Positions 1 to 8,686 of a stretch of 64,000 nucleotides of DNA are shown here, in pieces (the stretch's first letter is position 1; every line of letters begins with the position of its first letter). The stretch comes from Terriglobus roseus (GTDB taxonomy: Bacteria > Acidobacteriota > Terriglobia > Terriglobales > Acidobacteriaceae): NCBI RefSeq assembly GCF_900105625.1, contig NZ_FNSD01000001.1, forward strand, positions 186,001 through 250,000. The letters are read 5' to 3'. A program made the translations under genes and the position numbers. The notes below the pieces were generated by a model, which was given only the letters and a program-made list of their open reading frames with translations, had not been told where the DNA came from and searched no databases.

Positions 1-116
1 GGAACGACCTCATCCGGCTCTTTCGGCGCTGCGGCTTCGTAGGGCGGCGTAATGAATGGCATAGGCTCGCAACGGGCCTCCATCCGCCCGGTTCCAACGA
101 TGCTAGCAGAGGCCAT
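1..116 (-). CDS. Unidentified protein, N-terminal fragment (runs off the window)
   Basis: An open frame starts at an ATG ending at 116 and stays open to the window edge, giving 38 residues that begin MASASIVGTGRME and are then rich in Pro, Glu and Ala. It lies 43 nt downstream of the queG stop on the same strand, so it may be the next gene of that operon. Other in-frame ATGs end at 83 and 62, and none has a strong Shine-Dalgarno site, so the start is uncertain. Too little is visible to name a family. Confidence 0.4.
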   Translation of the reverse strand, partial: MASASIVGTGRMEARCEPMPFITPPYEAAAPKEPDEVV

Positions 117-159
117 CCGGCGTTATCTGCTCTTCTTCAGTGACTTGCGAGGACGACTG

Positions 160-1293
160 CTACAGGGACGTCGCACTCCCCGCAATTTGTTCCAACGCCC
201 AGAGCGCCGCTTCGCGCAGCATCTCGTCCTCACCCGCAGCCCATGCCTCCAGACGCGGCACATGGCACGCATCGTGACTATTGCCCATGGCGATCGCCAC
301 GTTGCGTTGCAGCCTGCGACGACCAGTTCGTTCCAGGGGAGATCCGCGGAACCGGCGTTTGAACTCCGGTGTGTCGATCGCCGCCAAGTCCTCAAGCGAA
401 GGGTTCACCAGCGCCGTCCGTGCCTGCATGTCCTGCGCCGTGCCGATTGGGGCCCGTCGATTCCACGGGCAAACGTCCTGGCATATATCGCAGCCGAAGA
501 CCTGCCGTCCCATCTGCGGACGAAGCGACTCATCAATGCTGCCCTTCTTCTCAATCGTCAGATAGGCGATGCAGCGCGAAGCATCCATCTTCCGCGGCGC
601 GATCAGTGCGTCCGTCGGACACGCATCGATACACCGCGTGCACGTGCCACAGCGATCTGCTGTGGGCAACAACACCGCTTCGTCGGACAACGGCAGCGAC
701 GTGAGAAGGACGCCCAGCAGCATCCACGATCCCTGGCCCTGATTCAGAACGCACGTGTTCTTACCGATCCATCCGATGCCGGCAAGCTGCGCGAACCACC
801 GCTCCACGACCGGGCCGGTATCGACATAACAACGAGTCTGGATCGCTTCTTCACCTGCAGGAACCGTCGCGTGCAGATCTGCCTCAACCTGCTTCAGCCG
901 CGCCAGCAGCACCTCGTGGTAATCCGTTGGGACGGAGTCCTCGCCAGTCCCCGTCCCGCTCCACGCATACCGCGCAATCCATCCCGCCCCCGCAGGTGCC
1001 GCATCCACAGAACGCGGCTGCGCGCTGTTGTAATTCACGGCACACAGCACCACGGAGCGCGCCCACGGAACGGCCCGCTGCAGCGATGACCGCAACGGTA
1101 CGCCGTCCGCGTCCGCACGCAACATCCAGGCCATGTCGCCCGCGAAGCCAGCGCGAGCCCATTCCGTAAAGCGCTCGCTCTGCAGACGCTCCTGAGGAGA
1201 GTCGCGCTCCGGCACAGCCGCAACGCCAGCCAGATCAAAGCCAGCGCAAAGCGCACGTGCCACAAGTTGTTCGCGAAGCCGCGGTGTGATCAT
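160..1293 (-). CDS. queG: Epoxyqueuosine reductase QueG
   Basis: QueG performs the last step of queuosine synthesis, reducing epoxyqueuosine to queuosine in tRNA with cobalamin and two [4Fe-4S] clusters in the cytoplasm. The 377-residue length is normal for the family. Residues 156-165 (YVDTGPVVER) carry the conserved Asp of the active site. Residues 215-225 (CGTCTRCIDAC) and 268-275 (CDICQDVC) supply the ferredoxin-type cluster ligands. The C-terminal part, about 300-377, fits the HEAT-like repeat tail. The start is the ATG ending at 1293, with a weak GAG upstream. It lies 83 nt downstream of the glucoamylase-family gene on the same strand, with no terminator visible between them. The functional call rests on strong motif agreement. 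Confidence 0.95.
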   Translation of the reverse strand: MITPRLREQLVARALCAGFDLAGVAAVPERDSPQERLQSERFTEWARAGFAGDMAWMLRADADGVPLRSSLQRAVPWARSVVLCAVNYNSAQPRSVDAAPAGAGWIARYAWSGTGTGEDSVPTDYHEVLLARLKQVEADLHATVPAGEEAIQTRCYVDTGPVVERWFAQLAGIGWIGKNTCVLNQGQGSWMLLGVLLTSLPLSDEAVLLPTADRCGTCTRCIDACPTDALIAPRKMDASRCIAYLTIEKKGSIDESLRPQMGRQVFGCDICQDVCPWNRRAPIGTAQDMQARTALVNPSLEDLAAIDTPEFKRRFRGSPLERTGRRRLQRNVAIAMGNSHDACHVPRLEAWAAGEDEMLREAALWALEQIAGSATSL

Positions 1294-1376
1294 GGTCGTC
1301 TCAACTCACCCCATTATCGCGTTCGCGAGGGGGGAGCTGGAACTTGCGATGACGCACGCCGTGACGACTGCGATCC

Positions 1377-2696
1377 CTAAAGCAGCTTGTCGGGGCGGAA
1401 GCCTGCTTTGCTGAAGGCGAGTGAGACTTCAGGATTCTTGCTGAAGGTATCCCAGACAAAGCCGCTGCGGAGGTTTTCTGCCATCAGCATTCCGATGCCG
1501 AGGTCGATGCCGAGAACGTCTGCGTTATACCAGTCCAGCTCGGGATTCAAGGCGTCCGTGAAGCCATAGCGTCCCCAGACTTTGTCGCCGCGGCGCGCCA
1601 GGTAGCGGAGGACGCGCAGGCACTCGTTCGGCCGGAACGGCAGAGAGCCTGCCGCAGCATTCGGCACAACGCTGCCGTCCAGCCTGCCGATCTTTGGCGG
1701 TCCTCCCCATGCCTGATAACCGGTCCTGGAGTCGGAAGCACTGATGCCCCAGTAGTCCTTCGAGTAGGGCTTTCCCAAGTCGAGACAGAACTGCTCGTGC
1801 GCCCGCGTGGCGATGACGGAATTCTCGAAATAGTTCGCGAACTCGTCGCGCTTATAGCGGAAATCAAAGTATGCGTGGCTGTATTGATGAACGAACAGCG
1901 GATCCGATCCGCTGAGGTAGATGAACTTTTTGTACTGCATGCGCGGCCGCGAGAAGGCCGACCACACGGCCGGATCCACCGGGTGCGTGGGCGATGCGAT
2001 GGCCAGCAAAGGGATCATCATCATCTCGCAGTAGTGTCCCCAGTTGCTGGGGATGAAGCCCGTCTTCGGTCTCCAGCCCATCGAGAAGACGTTTCCTTCA
2101 CGCAGCAGCCAGGGCCAGTCCACGCGGTTGTAGATGGTGGTTGCCAGATCCACAATCTCTTTGTCCTTAGAGAAGTGAACACGCGCGGTCAGCACACCGC
2201 ATAGCAGCAGCGCAGTATCGATGGAGGAGACTTCGCTCCAGGACTCGGGCTTGCCGGTCTCAATGTGGTTGAAGTGGTAGAAGAATCCGTGCTCATGCGG
2301 CAGTGACGTTGCATGAAATCGCAAGGTCCGCAGAACCTGAGCGCGTGCCTGTGCGCGCGGCAGATAGCCCCGCGTGTCACCGATGCAAAGCGCCGTCAAA
2401 CCAAAGCCTGTTGCGGCGATGCTGGCGCTGGTGCGTGGATCGCGCTTCCCGTTGTTGCCATAGAAGGCCGCGCGATCCAGAACCTGTCCTGTAGCAGCAC
2501 CACTCTGCTCTACGAAATACAGGCAGGCGCGACGCTCCATGTCATCCAGGAGGTCGTCATCCGCTTTGGATAGCCTGCTCTTCCCAGGCAGTGTTGATTC
2601 CTGGACCTCGGCAATTCCTATGGACGGCAGAAGGGCGGTCGCGGCGCTTCCTGCGAGCAAGGAAAGCGCCTGCCGCCGACTCATCAAGTGCTGCAT
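1377..2696 (-). CDS. Tat-exported glucoamylase-family (PF10091) glycoside hydrolase
   Basis: The 439-residue protein starts MQHLMSRRQALSLLAG, a twin-arginine-type signal peptide, so it probably acts outside the cytoplasmic membrane. The body matches the glycoamylase domain family PF10091: the N-terminal helix pair with DDLLDDMERRACLYF, then ASIAATGFGLTALCIG, then SEVSSIDTALLLCG. That family includes glucoamylase-like proteins and endo-beta-1,2-glucanases (GH144), so a beta-1,2-glucan substrate is possible but not shown. The ATG ending at 2696 has GAGGT five bases upstream and lies 2 nt after the GH39 stop. The longer in-frame extension back to 3026 overlaps the GH39 gene, has no signal sequence and is rejected. 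It is the third gene of the receptor-GH39-hydrolase operon. Confidence 0.8.
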   Translation of the reverse strand: MQHLMSRRQALSLLAGSAATALLPSIGIAEVQESTLPGKSRLSKADDDLLDDMERRACLYFVEQSGAATGQVLDRAAFYGNNGKRDPRTSASIAATGFGLTALCIGDTRGYLPRAQARAQVLRTLRFHATSLPHEHGFFYHFNHIETGKPESWSEVSSIDTALLLCGVLTARVHFSKDKEIVDLATTIYNRVDWPWLLREGNVFSMGWRPKTGFIPSNWGHYCEMMMIPLLAIASPTHPVDPAVWSAFSRPRMQYKKFIYLSGSDPLFVHQYSHAYFDFRYKRDEFANYFENSVIATRAHEQFCLDLGKPYSKDYWGISASDSRTGYQAWGGPPKIGRLDGSVVPNAAAGSLPFRPNECLRVLRYLARRGDKVWGRYGFTDALNPELDWYNADVLGIDLGIGMLMAENLRSGFVWDTFSKNPEVSLAFSKAGFRPDKLL

Positions 2697-2698
2697 GT

Positions 2699-4270
2699 TT
2701 ACCTCGTGATTCTTAATACAACCAGACCCTGAGCAGGAACCACGATCTCGATTGCACCTTGAGACAGGTGCGTATGTTCCGCCGGCGACATCGCACCTGC
2801 GGCGCGGAGCTGTGCGACCTGATCGCGCGTCAAGTCGGCAGGAGGCCGCTTCATCGCGTCGAAGGCTGTGTTCGCATCTCCATGTTTCGAATCCACACGC
2901 AGCACTTCCACTTTCGCATTCTTTGCAACGTGATCCAGCTGCAACTTGAAGTGCTTGTCTGGTCCAAGTGACGCCGGGGGCGCGGTGTATGTCGCGCCCG
3001 TGCCTGCGGGCGGTGCGTAGTTCCACAGTGCGATGGTGACCGCATCGTTCGATTGCGTTGCCAGCGCCGAATCCGATGCAACCGCGATGCGACGGTCTCC
3101 CAATGTGTGCAGCATGCGAAAGGCATTGAGCGATGCTTTTGGAATCCCATCCGCTGCAACGAGGCCGAAGCCGCCATAGAACGGCGTTCGATTCACACCC
3201 TGCTCTTCAAAGACATCGGAGAATGCCCAGTACGCCATGTCCTGCACAAGACCGTCGCACAGGCGGATGGTGTTTGCCACCCACGGGCCCATATAACTGG
3301 TGTCCGTGACATTCGGCTCATTGGCATAACTGGCGTTGTATTCCGAGAAGTACAAAGGGAGATTCGGAAATGCAGAAGCCGTGATCTGATCACGCACCTT
3401 CTTTACTGAGCGATACACCATCACATCGCGCGGGATGTTTTCATTCGTGCCGAAGACGTCCTTCGCCTGATCGTTCGCATACACGTGGGTTGAGACGAAA
3501 TCGACCGGGACGTTCGCGCTTTTCGCGTGGGCGAGGAAGGCATCGACCCACGCAGCCTGTGCGGTCGATGGTCCACCCACCTGCAGCTTGGGCGAGACGG
3601 CCTTCAGTGCGCGCGCCGTGTGATCGTACAACTCCCAGTAGGTCTGCTGCTTTGGATTCCCTGCCCAGAAATCCAGGTTGGGTTCATTCCACACTTCGAA
3701 CTTCCACGTCGCGACTTCGGCGATGCCGTAGCGAGCGATGACATGCTCGGCGAAGGCACGGATCATCCTGTCCCACTCGTCATAGTTTTTGGGCTGAGAG
3801 ACATTCGGGTGATACCAGAAAGGATGAAGCGCATTAGGATCAGACGCCATCTGCTTCGGCGTAAAGCTCAGTTCCACGTACGGGTGCACGCCATTGGCCA
3901 GTAGCCCATCATAGATCTCATTGATGTAAGTGAAGTTATAGGCCGACGTATCGTGTGCGGCCTCCGCGGCAAGCCCGGGATTCTTTGTGACGCGGTTCGG
4001 ATCGTACAGACCCACCTCATCCATCAGGATCCCGTGGAAGCGAATCTGCTGAAAGCCCGTGGCCTGCTTCACGGTGCGCAGATCATTGCGGTAGCTCTCA
4101 CGCAGGGACAGGATCGCGCGTCCGGAGCCAAAGGTCTGCTCCCAGAAATGCGGAAAGGGTGTGGTCTGGGCCTGCGCGTCCACGTGGATGGCCTCAGGAG
4201 CCTGGGCGATCGCACTCGAAGCAAATTGCAGAGAAAGCAGCAGTGGTACAAGTCGTGCGAAGTTCAACAT
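2699..4270 (-). CDS. GH39-family glycoside hydrolase (beta-xylosidase-like), secreted
   Basis: The 523-residue protein begins with a Sec-type signal (MLNFARLVPLLLSLQFASS, cleavage near AIAQA). A TIM-barrel follows, with the GH39 signature EVWNEPNLDFW carrying the acid/base Glu and YFSEYN carrying the likely nucleophile Glu. The early segment around LRESYRNDLRTVKQATG and IRFHGILMDE is typical of GH39 beta-xylosidases. A C-terminal beta-sandwich domain ends in GLVVLRITR. The family acts on beta-xylosides and some other glycosides with retention of configuration, and the exact substrate cannot be read here. The ATG ending at 4270 has AGGGAGGAG at good spacing, so the 28-residue extension upstream is rejected. 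It sits between the TonB receptor and the PF10091 hydrolase, implying joint use of one oligosaccharide. Confidence 0.85.
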   Translation of the reverse strand: MLNFARLVPLLLSLQFASSAIAQAPEAIHVDAQAQTTPFPHFWEQTFGSGRAILSLRESYRNDLRTVKQATGFQQIRFHGILMDEVGLYDPNRVTKNPGLAAEAAHDTSAYNFTYINEIYDGLLANGVHPYVELSFTPKQMASDPNALHPFWYHPNVSQPKNYDEWDRMIRAFAEHVIARYGIAEVATWKFEVWNEPNLDFWAGNPKQQTYWELYDHTARALKAVSPKLQVGGPSTAQAAWVDAFLAHAKSANVPVDFVSTHVYANDQAKDVFGTNENIPRDVMVYRSVKKVRDQITASAFPNLPLYFSEYNASYANEPNVTDTSYMGPWVANTIRLCDGLVQDMAYWAFSDVFEEQGVNRTPFYGGFGLVAADGIPKASLNAFRMLHTLGDRRIAVASDSALATQSNDAVTIALWNYAPPAGTGATYTAPPASLGPDKHFKLQLDHVAKNAKVEVLRVDSKHGDANTAFDAMKRPPADLTRDQVAQLRAAGAMSPAEHTHLSQGAIEIVVPAQGLVVLRITR

Positions 4271-4317
4271 GATCTCCTCCCTGTTGGATGACTGAAGAAA
4301 AGGATCCGATAGCAGAA

Positions 4318-4342
4318 GAGGCGCGCCATTCCGGCGCGCCTC
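4318..4342 (-). promoter_or_regulatory. Intercistronic hairpin between TonB receptor and GH39 genes
   Basis: A perfect 10-bp inverted repeat (GAGGCGCGCC / GGCGCGCCTC) with a 5-nt loop lies in the 97-nt gap between the receptor stop at 4368 and the GH39 start at 4270. No T-run follows in the direction of transcription, so a full intrinsic terminator is unlikely. A partial attenuator or 3'-end stabiliser that leaves the receptor message more abundant than the enzyme message is more plausible. Confidence 0.6.
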
Positions 4343-4367
4343 AATCTTCTTCAAACCCGCGCTTACG

Positions 4368-7300
4368 TTAGAAGCTAAAGCGCGCCTGTAGGTTTACGAT
4401 ACGTCCGGCGAGTCCCTGGTTATAGGTGCCGAAGTTTGCGGAGGTGATGTCCGTGACCACGGAACCCGGGCTGAGGTTCGTGATGTTGAGCACATTGAAC
4501 GCATCCATGCGGAATTCAAGACCAGTGCTCTCGCCGAAGAAACGTGATCCCGGCAGAGCAAAGTTCTTGGAGATGCTCGCGTCGAGATCCTGGTAGCGCG
4601 GACCATCGAGCGAGTTGCGCGCAACTCCCGGCAGCGACGGCAAGCCATACGCCGAACCGGTCGAGGGAATGCCAGTTGTAGGAACACCGAAATAAGGCTG
4701 ACCTGCCCCGGCACGCGGGAAGTTCACATTCGTAGTGCCCGTCTGCTTCATCGCGTTCACACTGTGGTCCTTACCACCGGTACCGGTGTAGAAGGTGGGT
4801 CGCAGTGTGGTGTACCCGCTGGTGCCGTAGTACAGGTTTCCACCCGGAACGTTATACGTCGGAGTGAATGGGAAGCCGGTATGGATGTTATAGATGCCCG
4901 TGACGGTCCAGCCATCGCCGAGGGTGTGAGCAAATCCATGCCCCTTGAAGAAGTTCGGCTGCCACATGCCGAAGACCTTGGCAGCCTTTCCGAAGTTGTA
5001 GTCGGAACGGCCATACGCCAGCATTGGATTGAACGAGTACGAATCGATGTAGTACGGCGACGAACCCTGATCCATGGTCTTGGCCCACTGAAAGCTGGCG
5101 TCTATTGAGAAGCCATGCGACATCTGCTTCCGGACCGATGCCAGCAACTGGTTGTTATTCGCAGTGCCGGTGTTTGTGAAGTAAGCAAGGTTGGAGACGA
5201 GTGGATTCACGGCATAACCCTGCGTGTAGGTGCGAACATACGCCTGGCTCTGCAGGATCAGGTGACGGGTCAGGCTACCCTGGTAGCCAACCGTTGCAAC
5301 AATGCCCATGGGAAGCTCGAACTGGCTGTCCAGCGAGAAGTGTTGCGTGTAGATCGTCGGCACCGTCCCGGGATAGGCAACGATGCTTGCTCCACCGGCG
5401 GTCGGTAGATTGGCGGCGTTGTAGCCACCGACTGCATGCGGATTGGACGGATACCCGAAGAGCGAACTGGGATCGCCGGCGACGGCGTAGACGATATTGG
5501 GATCGGTCGTTGCAACGCCGTTTACAATCCTGCTGTTGTTGTAGCTGGCATTCAGGATGTACGGAGGATTGTTGCCGGAATTTCCCTGAATCGCAATCTC
5601 GTTCTGGTTGAAGTTCAAGCCGTAGCCACCGCGCAGCACCATGTGGTGGCGAAGTGCGTCCGGGTTCCATGCAAAGCCAAACTGCGGTCCGAAGTTGGTC
5701 TTCTGCGCTTGGCTGAGTGGTCCACCCGTACGAACGGTCATACCGGTGTACATGGCAGATCCCTGTCCGAACTGCACAACACCGATGTTGTTCTGCTTGG
5801 AATTCAGAGGCCCGAAGTAGCTCCAACGCAGCCCCATGTTCAGCGTCAGATTCGGCGTGACCTTCCAGTCATCCTGCGCGAAGAAGCCCCAGATGGTCGT
5901 CCGCTCATCCTGACGGTTGGTGCCTGGCGTACCGGTTGCCGAAAGGAAGGAGCCAGATTCTGCATGCGGCGCGTCATTCAGGAACGTCCACATGTTGTAG
6001 AAGTTATAGGCGGGACGGGCCGTGTACGTGGGGTTATTCAGGTAATACAGGCGTGTCGCTTCACCACCGAATTTCACGATGTGATTGCCAGTCGTCCAAG
6101 TGGCCACGTCTTTGTAGTTATAGGTGTGCTGGTTCAACACGCTTGGCCCGGGCGCGCCGTAATAACCGACCGAAATGTTATTCGATCCGAGCGTATCTAC
6201 CGTTGAAGTGGGCAGGCCGAACGGTGCCTGCGGATTGCTGCTGACCTCGTTCCAGCGATAGCCTGCATCGTTGCCACGCGCCTCATTCAACAGGTTCGGC
6301 GAAAACACGTGATTCCAGATGACGGTGTACGCGTCATTGATCTGATTGTGATGAAAGAGGTCATAGACGCGTCCGGGGCCGCCCTGGTTCGTGCGGCTGA
6401 GCGGTACCCAATAGATGGCGAATGCAAGGTGATCCTTCTTCGTCACATCGCCGTCCAGGCGGCCGTTGTACTGCTGGCCAATTTGTACGGTGGGGTTGGT
6501 AAACGAGTACTGAGCGATCGTGGGAGTATTGGTCAGTCCGCCGCCGACGCCCGGGTTGCTGGTGCTTGTCCACGTGGTGTCCTGCGTGCCGCGAGCGCCC
6601 GCAATGGGCGATCCCAGGTTCAAGGCGCCACCTACCGTGCGGCAGTTGACGCCTTCCTGGAAACCAGCCGTGGCGCAGCTCTGGTTGATCTGTGTCGCAT
6701 TTACCGGAGCGTTGCCGGCAAAGTTGAGATAGGTGGATGCGATGCTGCCGCTGGCAGCCAGCGCCGCAAACTGCGGCGTCTCAAACCATCCCGTCGCAGG
6801 GACCGAGGTGCTGTCGCGCTGTGTCTCATAATTGAAGAAGAAGAACAGGCGATCGCGAAGAATGGGCCCGCCGATGCTGCCACCGAACTGGTTGGAACGC
6901 GTTGCGTCGCGTAGCAGGCCGCGCTGTGCCGGTGTACCGGGATTGAATGTGCCCGTGCCGTTGTAGCGCTGGTACGCATTCAGGCCCGGGCGGTTGGCGC
7001 GCAGGAACAGGCTGCCATGAAACTGGTTGGTGCCGGTCTTTGAGTTCACCTGGATCTGTGCGCCGCTGAAGCGACCGTTCTCTGCATCGTAGCCATTCGA
7101 GACCACGCGGACGGAGCCAACCGAATCCTCAGACGGCGTGATGATGGACGCGCCTCCCCACACCGCAGAGACGGTGCTGACACCATCAATCGAGATACTA
7201 TTGTTGCCGTTTTGTCCGCCGTTGGCATTTGCCTGGGGAGCATTCTCCGTCTGGAAGATGCCGTTGGAGCGGCTTGCTGCTCCAGGCCCCGCTGTTCCCG

Positions 7301-7868
7301 GCAGATTGGCATTGCTGGTGCCGCTTGCCGCCTGCGAACCGTCGCCGAACACGCCGGGCGCGAGTTGAGTCAACTGGAAGACGTCGCGACCCGCTGTCGG
7401 CAGATGCTGAATCTGGTTTTCCGTCACGGTGCCGCCAATGGTGGCACTTGCGGTATCCAGGACCGGCGTGGAATTCGACGTCACATCGACCGTTGTGTTT
7501 TGCGAAGCAATAGCGAGCTGAACGTTTACGCTGTTCGGCGCATCCGGCGTGATGGAGAGATTGCTAAGCTCCTTTGACGTGAAGCCGGCAAGCACCACAG
7601 AAATCTTGTAATGATCTGGCGCCAGGCCATTAAAGCTGTAGGAACCGCTGTCATTCGAAGTCGTGGTGAGGACCCGATTCGTCTGGAGATCCGTCAGGGT
7701 GACTGTCGCTCCGGGCACGACAGCGCCGGAAGCGTCGCTCACGGTTCCGGAAATCGAAGCGCGGAACTGCGCGGAAGCGGTGCCCGTGCACGCAAGTGCA
7801 AGAGGGAGTAGAAACTTGGCGCCTGCAGGAAAACGGTGACGCATATTACGGGGGGATTTGGACTTCAT
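4368..7868 (-). CDS. TonB-dependent receptor, Oar-like, with N-terminal carboxypeptidase-regulatory domain
   Basis: The 1166-residue outer-membrane protein has a signal peptide (LLPLALACTGTASAQ). A CnaB/carboxypeptidase-regulatory domain follows at about residues 40-125 (SGTVSDASGAVVPGATVTLT, then NDSGSYSFNGLAPDHYKI). The plug domain comes next (NGNNSISIDGVSTVSAVWGG), then a long beta-barrel ending in the aromatic terminus LQARFSF. This is the Terriglobia-type receptor that takes the place of SusC and has no SusD gene nearby. The chosen ATG ending at 7868 has GGAGGC just upstream. The in-frame extension to 8030 lacks a ribosome site and precedes the signal peptide, so it was rejected. It heads the operon with the GH39 and PF10091 hydrolases, so the likely cargo is the oligosaccharide those enzymes release or cut. 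The substrate is not known. Confidence 0.92.
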   Translation of the reverse strand: MKSKSPRNMRHRFPAGAKFLLPLALACTGTASAQFRASISGTVSDASGAVVPGATVTLTDLQTNRVLTTTSNDSGSYSFNGLAPDHYKISVVLAGFTSKELSNLSITPDAPNSVNVQLAIASQNTTVDVTSNSTPVLDTASATIGGTVTENQIQHLPTAGRDVFQLTQLAPGVFGDGSQAASGTSNANLPGTAGPGAASRSNGIFQTENAPQANANGGQNGNNSISIDGVSTVSAVWGGASIITPSEDSVGSVRVVSNGYDAENGRFSGAQIQVNSKTGTNQFHGSLFLRANRPGLNAYQRYNGTGTFNPGTPAQRGLLRDATRSNQFGGSIGGPILRDRLFFFFNYETQRDSTSVPATGWFETPQFAALAASGSIASTYLNFAGNAPVNATQINQSCATAGFQEGVNCRTVGGALNLGSPIAGARGTQDTTWTSTSNPGVGGGLTNTPTIAQYSFTNPTVQIGQQYNGRLDGDVTKKDHLAFAIYWVPLSRTNQGGPGRVYDLFHHNQINDAYTVIWNHVFSPNLLNEARGNDAGYRWNEVSSNPQAPFGLPTSTVDTLGSNNISVGYYGAPGPSVLNQHTYNYKDVATWTTGNHIVKFGGEATRLYYLNNPTYTARPAYNFYNMWTFLNDAPHAESGSFLSATGTPGTNRQDERTTIWGFFAQDDWKVTPNLTLNMGLRWSYFGPLNSKQNNIGVVQFGQGSAMYTGMTVRTGGPLSQAQKTNFGPQFGFAWNPDALRHHMVLRGGYGLNFNQNEIAIQGNSGNNPPYILNASYNNSRIVNGVATTDPNIVYAVAGDPSSLFGYPSNPHAVGGYNAANLPTAGGASIVAYPGTVPTIYTQHFSLDSQFELPMGIVATVGYQGSLTRHLILQSQAYVRTYTQGYAVNPLVSNLAYFTNTGTANNNQLLASVRKQMSHGFSIDASFQWAKTMDQGSSPYYIDSYSFNPMLAYGRSDYNFGKAAKVFGMWQPNFFKGHGFAHTLGDGWTVTGIYNIHTGFPFTPTYNVPGGNLYYGTSGYTTLRPTFYTGTGGKDHSVNAMKQTGTTNVNFPRAGAGQPYFGVPTTGIPSTGSAYGLPSLPGVARNSLDGPRYQDLDASISKNFALPGSRFFGESTGLEFRMDAFNVLNITNLSPGSVVTDITSANFGTYNQGLAGRIVNLQARFSF

Positions 7869-7993
7869 GGTGCCTCCAAGATGAAAACGCGGCCTTCCCT
7901 CGCCTCCAGAAATATCTGGATCGGGCGGGGCTTTGGCGGATGACGCGGGGGATCGACTGTAGCGGGGGAGCCCGGTGTACACAGTCGCGCGCG

Positions 7994-8013
7994 GAACGTT
8001 TCGAACCACGTTC
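7994..8013. promoter_or_regulatory. Candidate operator: GAACGT-n8-ACGTTC inverted repeat
   Basis: Two perfect 6-bp arms (GAACGT at 7994-7999, ACGTTC at 8008-8013) flank a centre containing the palindrome TTCGAA. The site lies 126-145 nt upstream of the receptor start codon, a reasonable place for a transcription factor of the sugar operon. No regulator gene lies beside the operon, so the binding protein is unknown. Confidence 0.3.
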
Positions 8014-8383
8014 AGTGGCCTAGATGCCATGTCGGGTCGGCGAGGTGTCCAGATGTCCGGGAGTGGCGTGACTCGACGTTTGCAGGACGTTCATTTACTT
8101 CATAAGTCGTCTTTTGGAGGCGGAGAGGCGTTCGCCGGACAGCGCCAGCTGCGCACTACTTCATAAACACATCGCTCGTATATTTTCGACTGAATCAAAA
8201 TTGCGTTCTGCGTTTGGCACAGCCTGCTTAGGAACGGCAATCAACGCATCGAATGTTCTGTAGACGACACTTCCCGTGGTGCATGTGCAGTTGATGACCG
8301 GCGTCATCAAGATGCGTGCCAGGGCGCTCCCCGCAGAATGCAGATGTTAGCGCAGCGTTCCCAATGCACAACCGGAGGCTTCC

Positions 8384-8488
8384 ATGCGACAGCAACCACT
8401 CTTCCGTTCCGCCATCAGGCAGCAAAGCACCAAGCTACCTCGCGCCGCCGCCGCGCGACTGAACGCTGGCCCCTTTAACAATTCTTGA
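8384..8488 (+). CDS. Possible small basic peptide (34 residues)
   Basis: An ATG at 8384 is preceded by GGAGG at exactly 5 nt, one of the best ribosome sites in the window. It opens a 34-codon frame beginning MRQQPLFRSAIRQQSTK and ending in TGA at 8486-8488. The peptide is basic (several Arg and Lys, no Asp or Glu), has an Ala-Arg-rich middle and no hydrophobic segment. It lies about 200 nt upstream of the LOV-GGDEF-EAL start and could be a small protein or a leader peptide. Support is limited to the start region, and no family is recognised. Confidence 0.3.
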   Translation: MRQQPLFRSAIRQQSTKLPRAAAARLNAGPFNNS

Positions 8489-8686
8489 GTCCTCGAGATC
8501 AATGTCCTTTGACCGGAAGGCCAGACATCACGGCGGTCGGCGAAGTTATGGCATTGAGGGCACGTCGAGCACGCTGAAGCATCCCCAGATCGACATCAAG
8601 AGCCTTCTGGGGCAGCACCTTGGCAAGACTTGGAAACTCCCTCATCCACAGACCCCAGGGCGCTCTCCCAGGCGCACGGTGATTCC

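Larger units (their letters stand above)
7869..8686. other. 818-bp intergenic region upstream of the receptor operon and the LOV protein
   Basis: This divergent region must hold the promoters for the leftward receptor operon and the rightward LOV-GGDEF-EAL gene. I see an inverted repeat at 7994-8013, a 10-bp direct repeat TACTTCATAA at 8096-8105 and 8157-8166, and a possible 34-codon gene at 8384-8488. No RNA gene or clear sigma-70 pair could be recognised. The longer open frames here (for example 8228-8425 on the minus strand) have no ribosome sites and no recognisable content. Confidence 0.5.

Noticed and set aside
52-1089. Long plus-strand open frame over queG
   Set aside because: It lies opposite queG, has no recognisable domain or ribosome site and is Arg-rich, as expected for the complement of a GC-rich gene.
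2697-3026. N-terminal extension of the PF10091 hydrolase
   Set aside because: It would overlap the GH39 gene, has biased Arg/Cys content and precedes a proper Tat signal and ribosome site at 2696.
8228-8425. Minus-strand 65-codon frame in the receptor-LOV intergenic region
   Set aside because: No ribosome site. Its composition looks like chance, and the opposite strand has the better-supported 34-codon frame.
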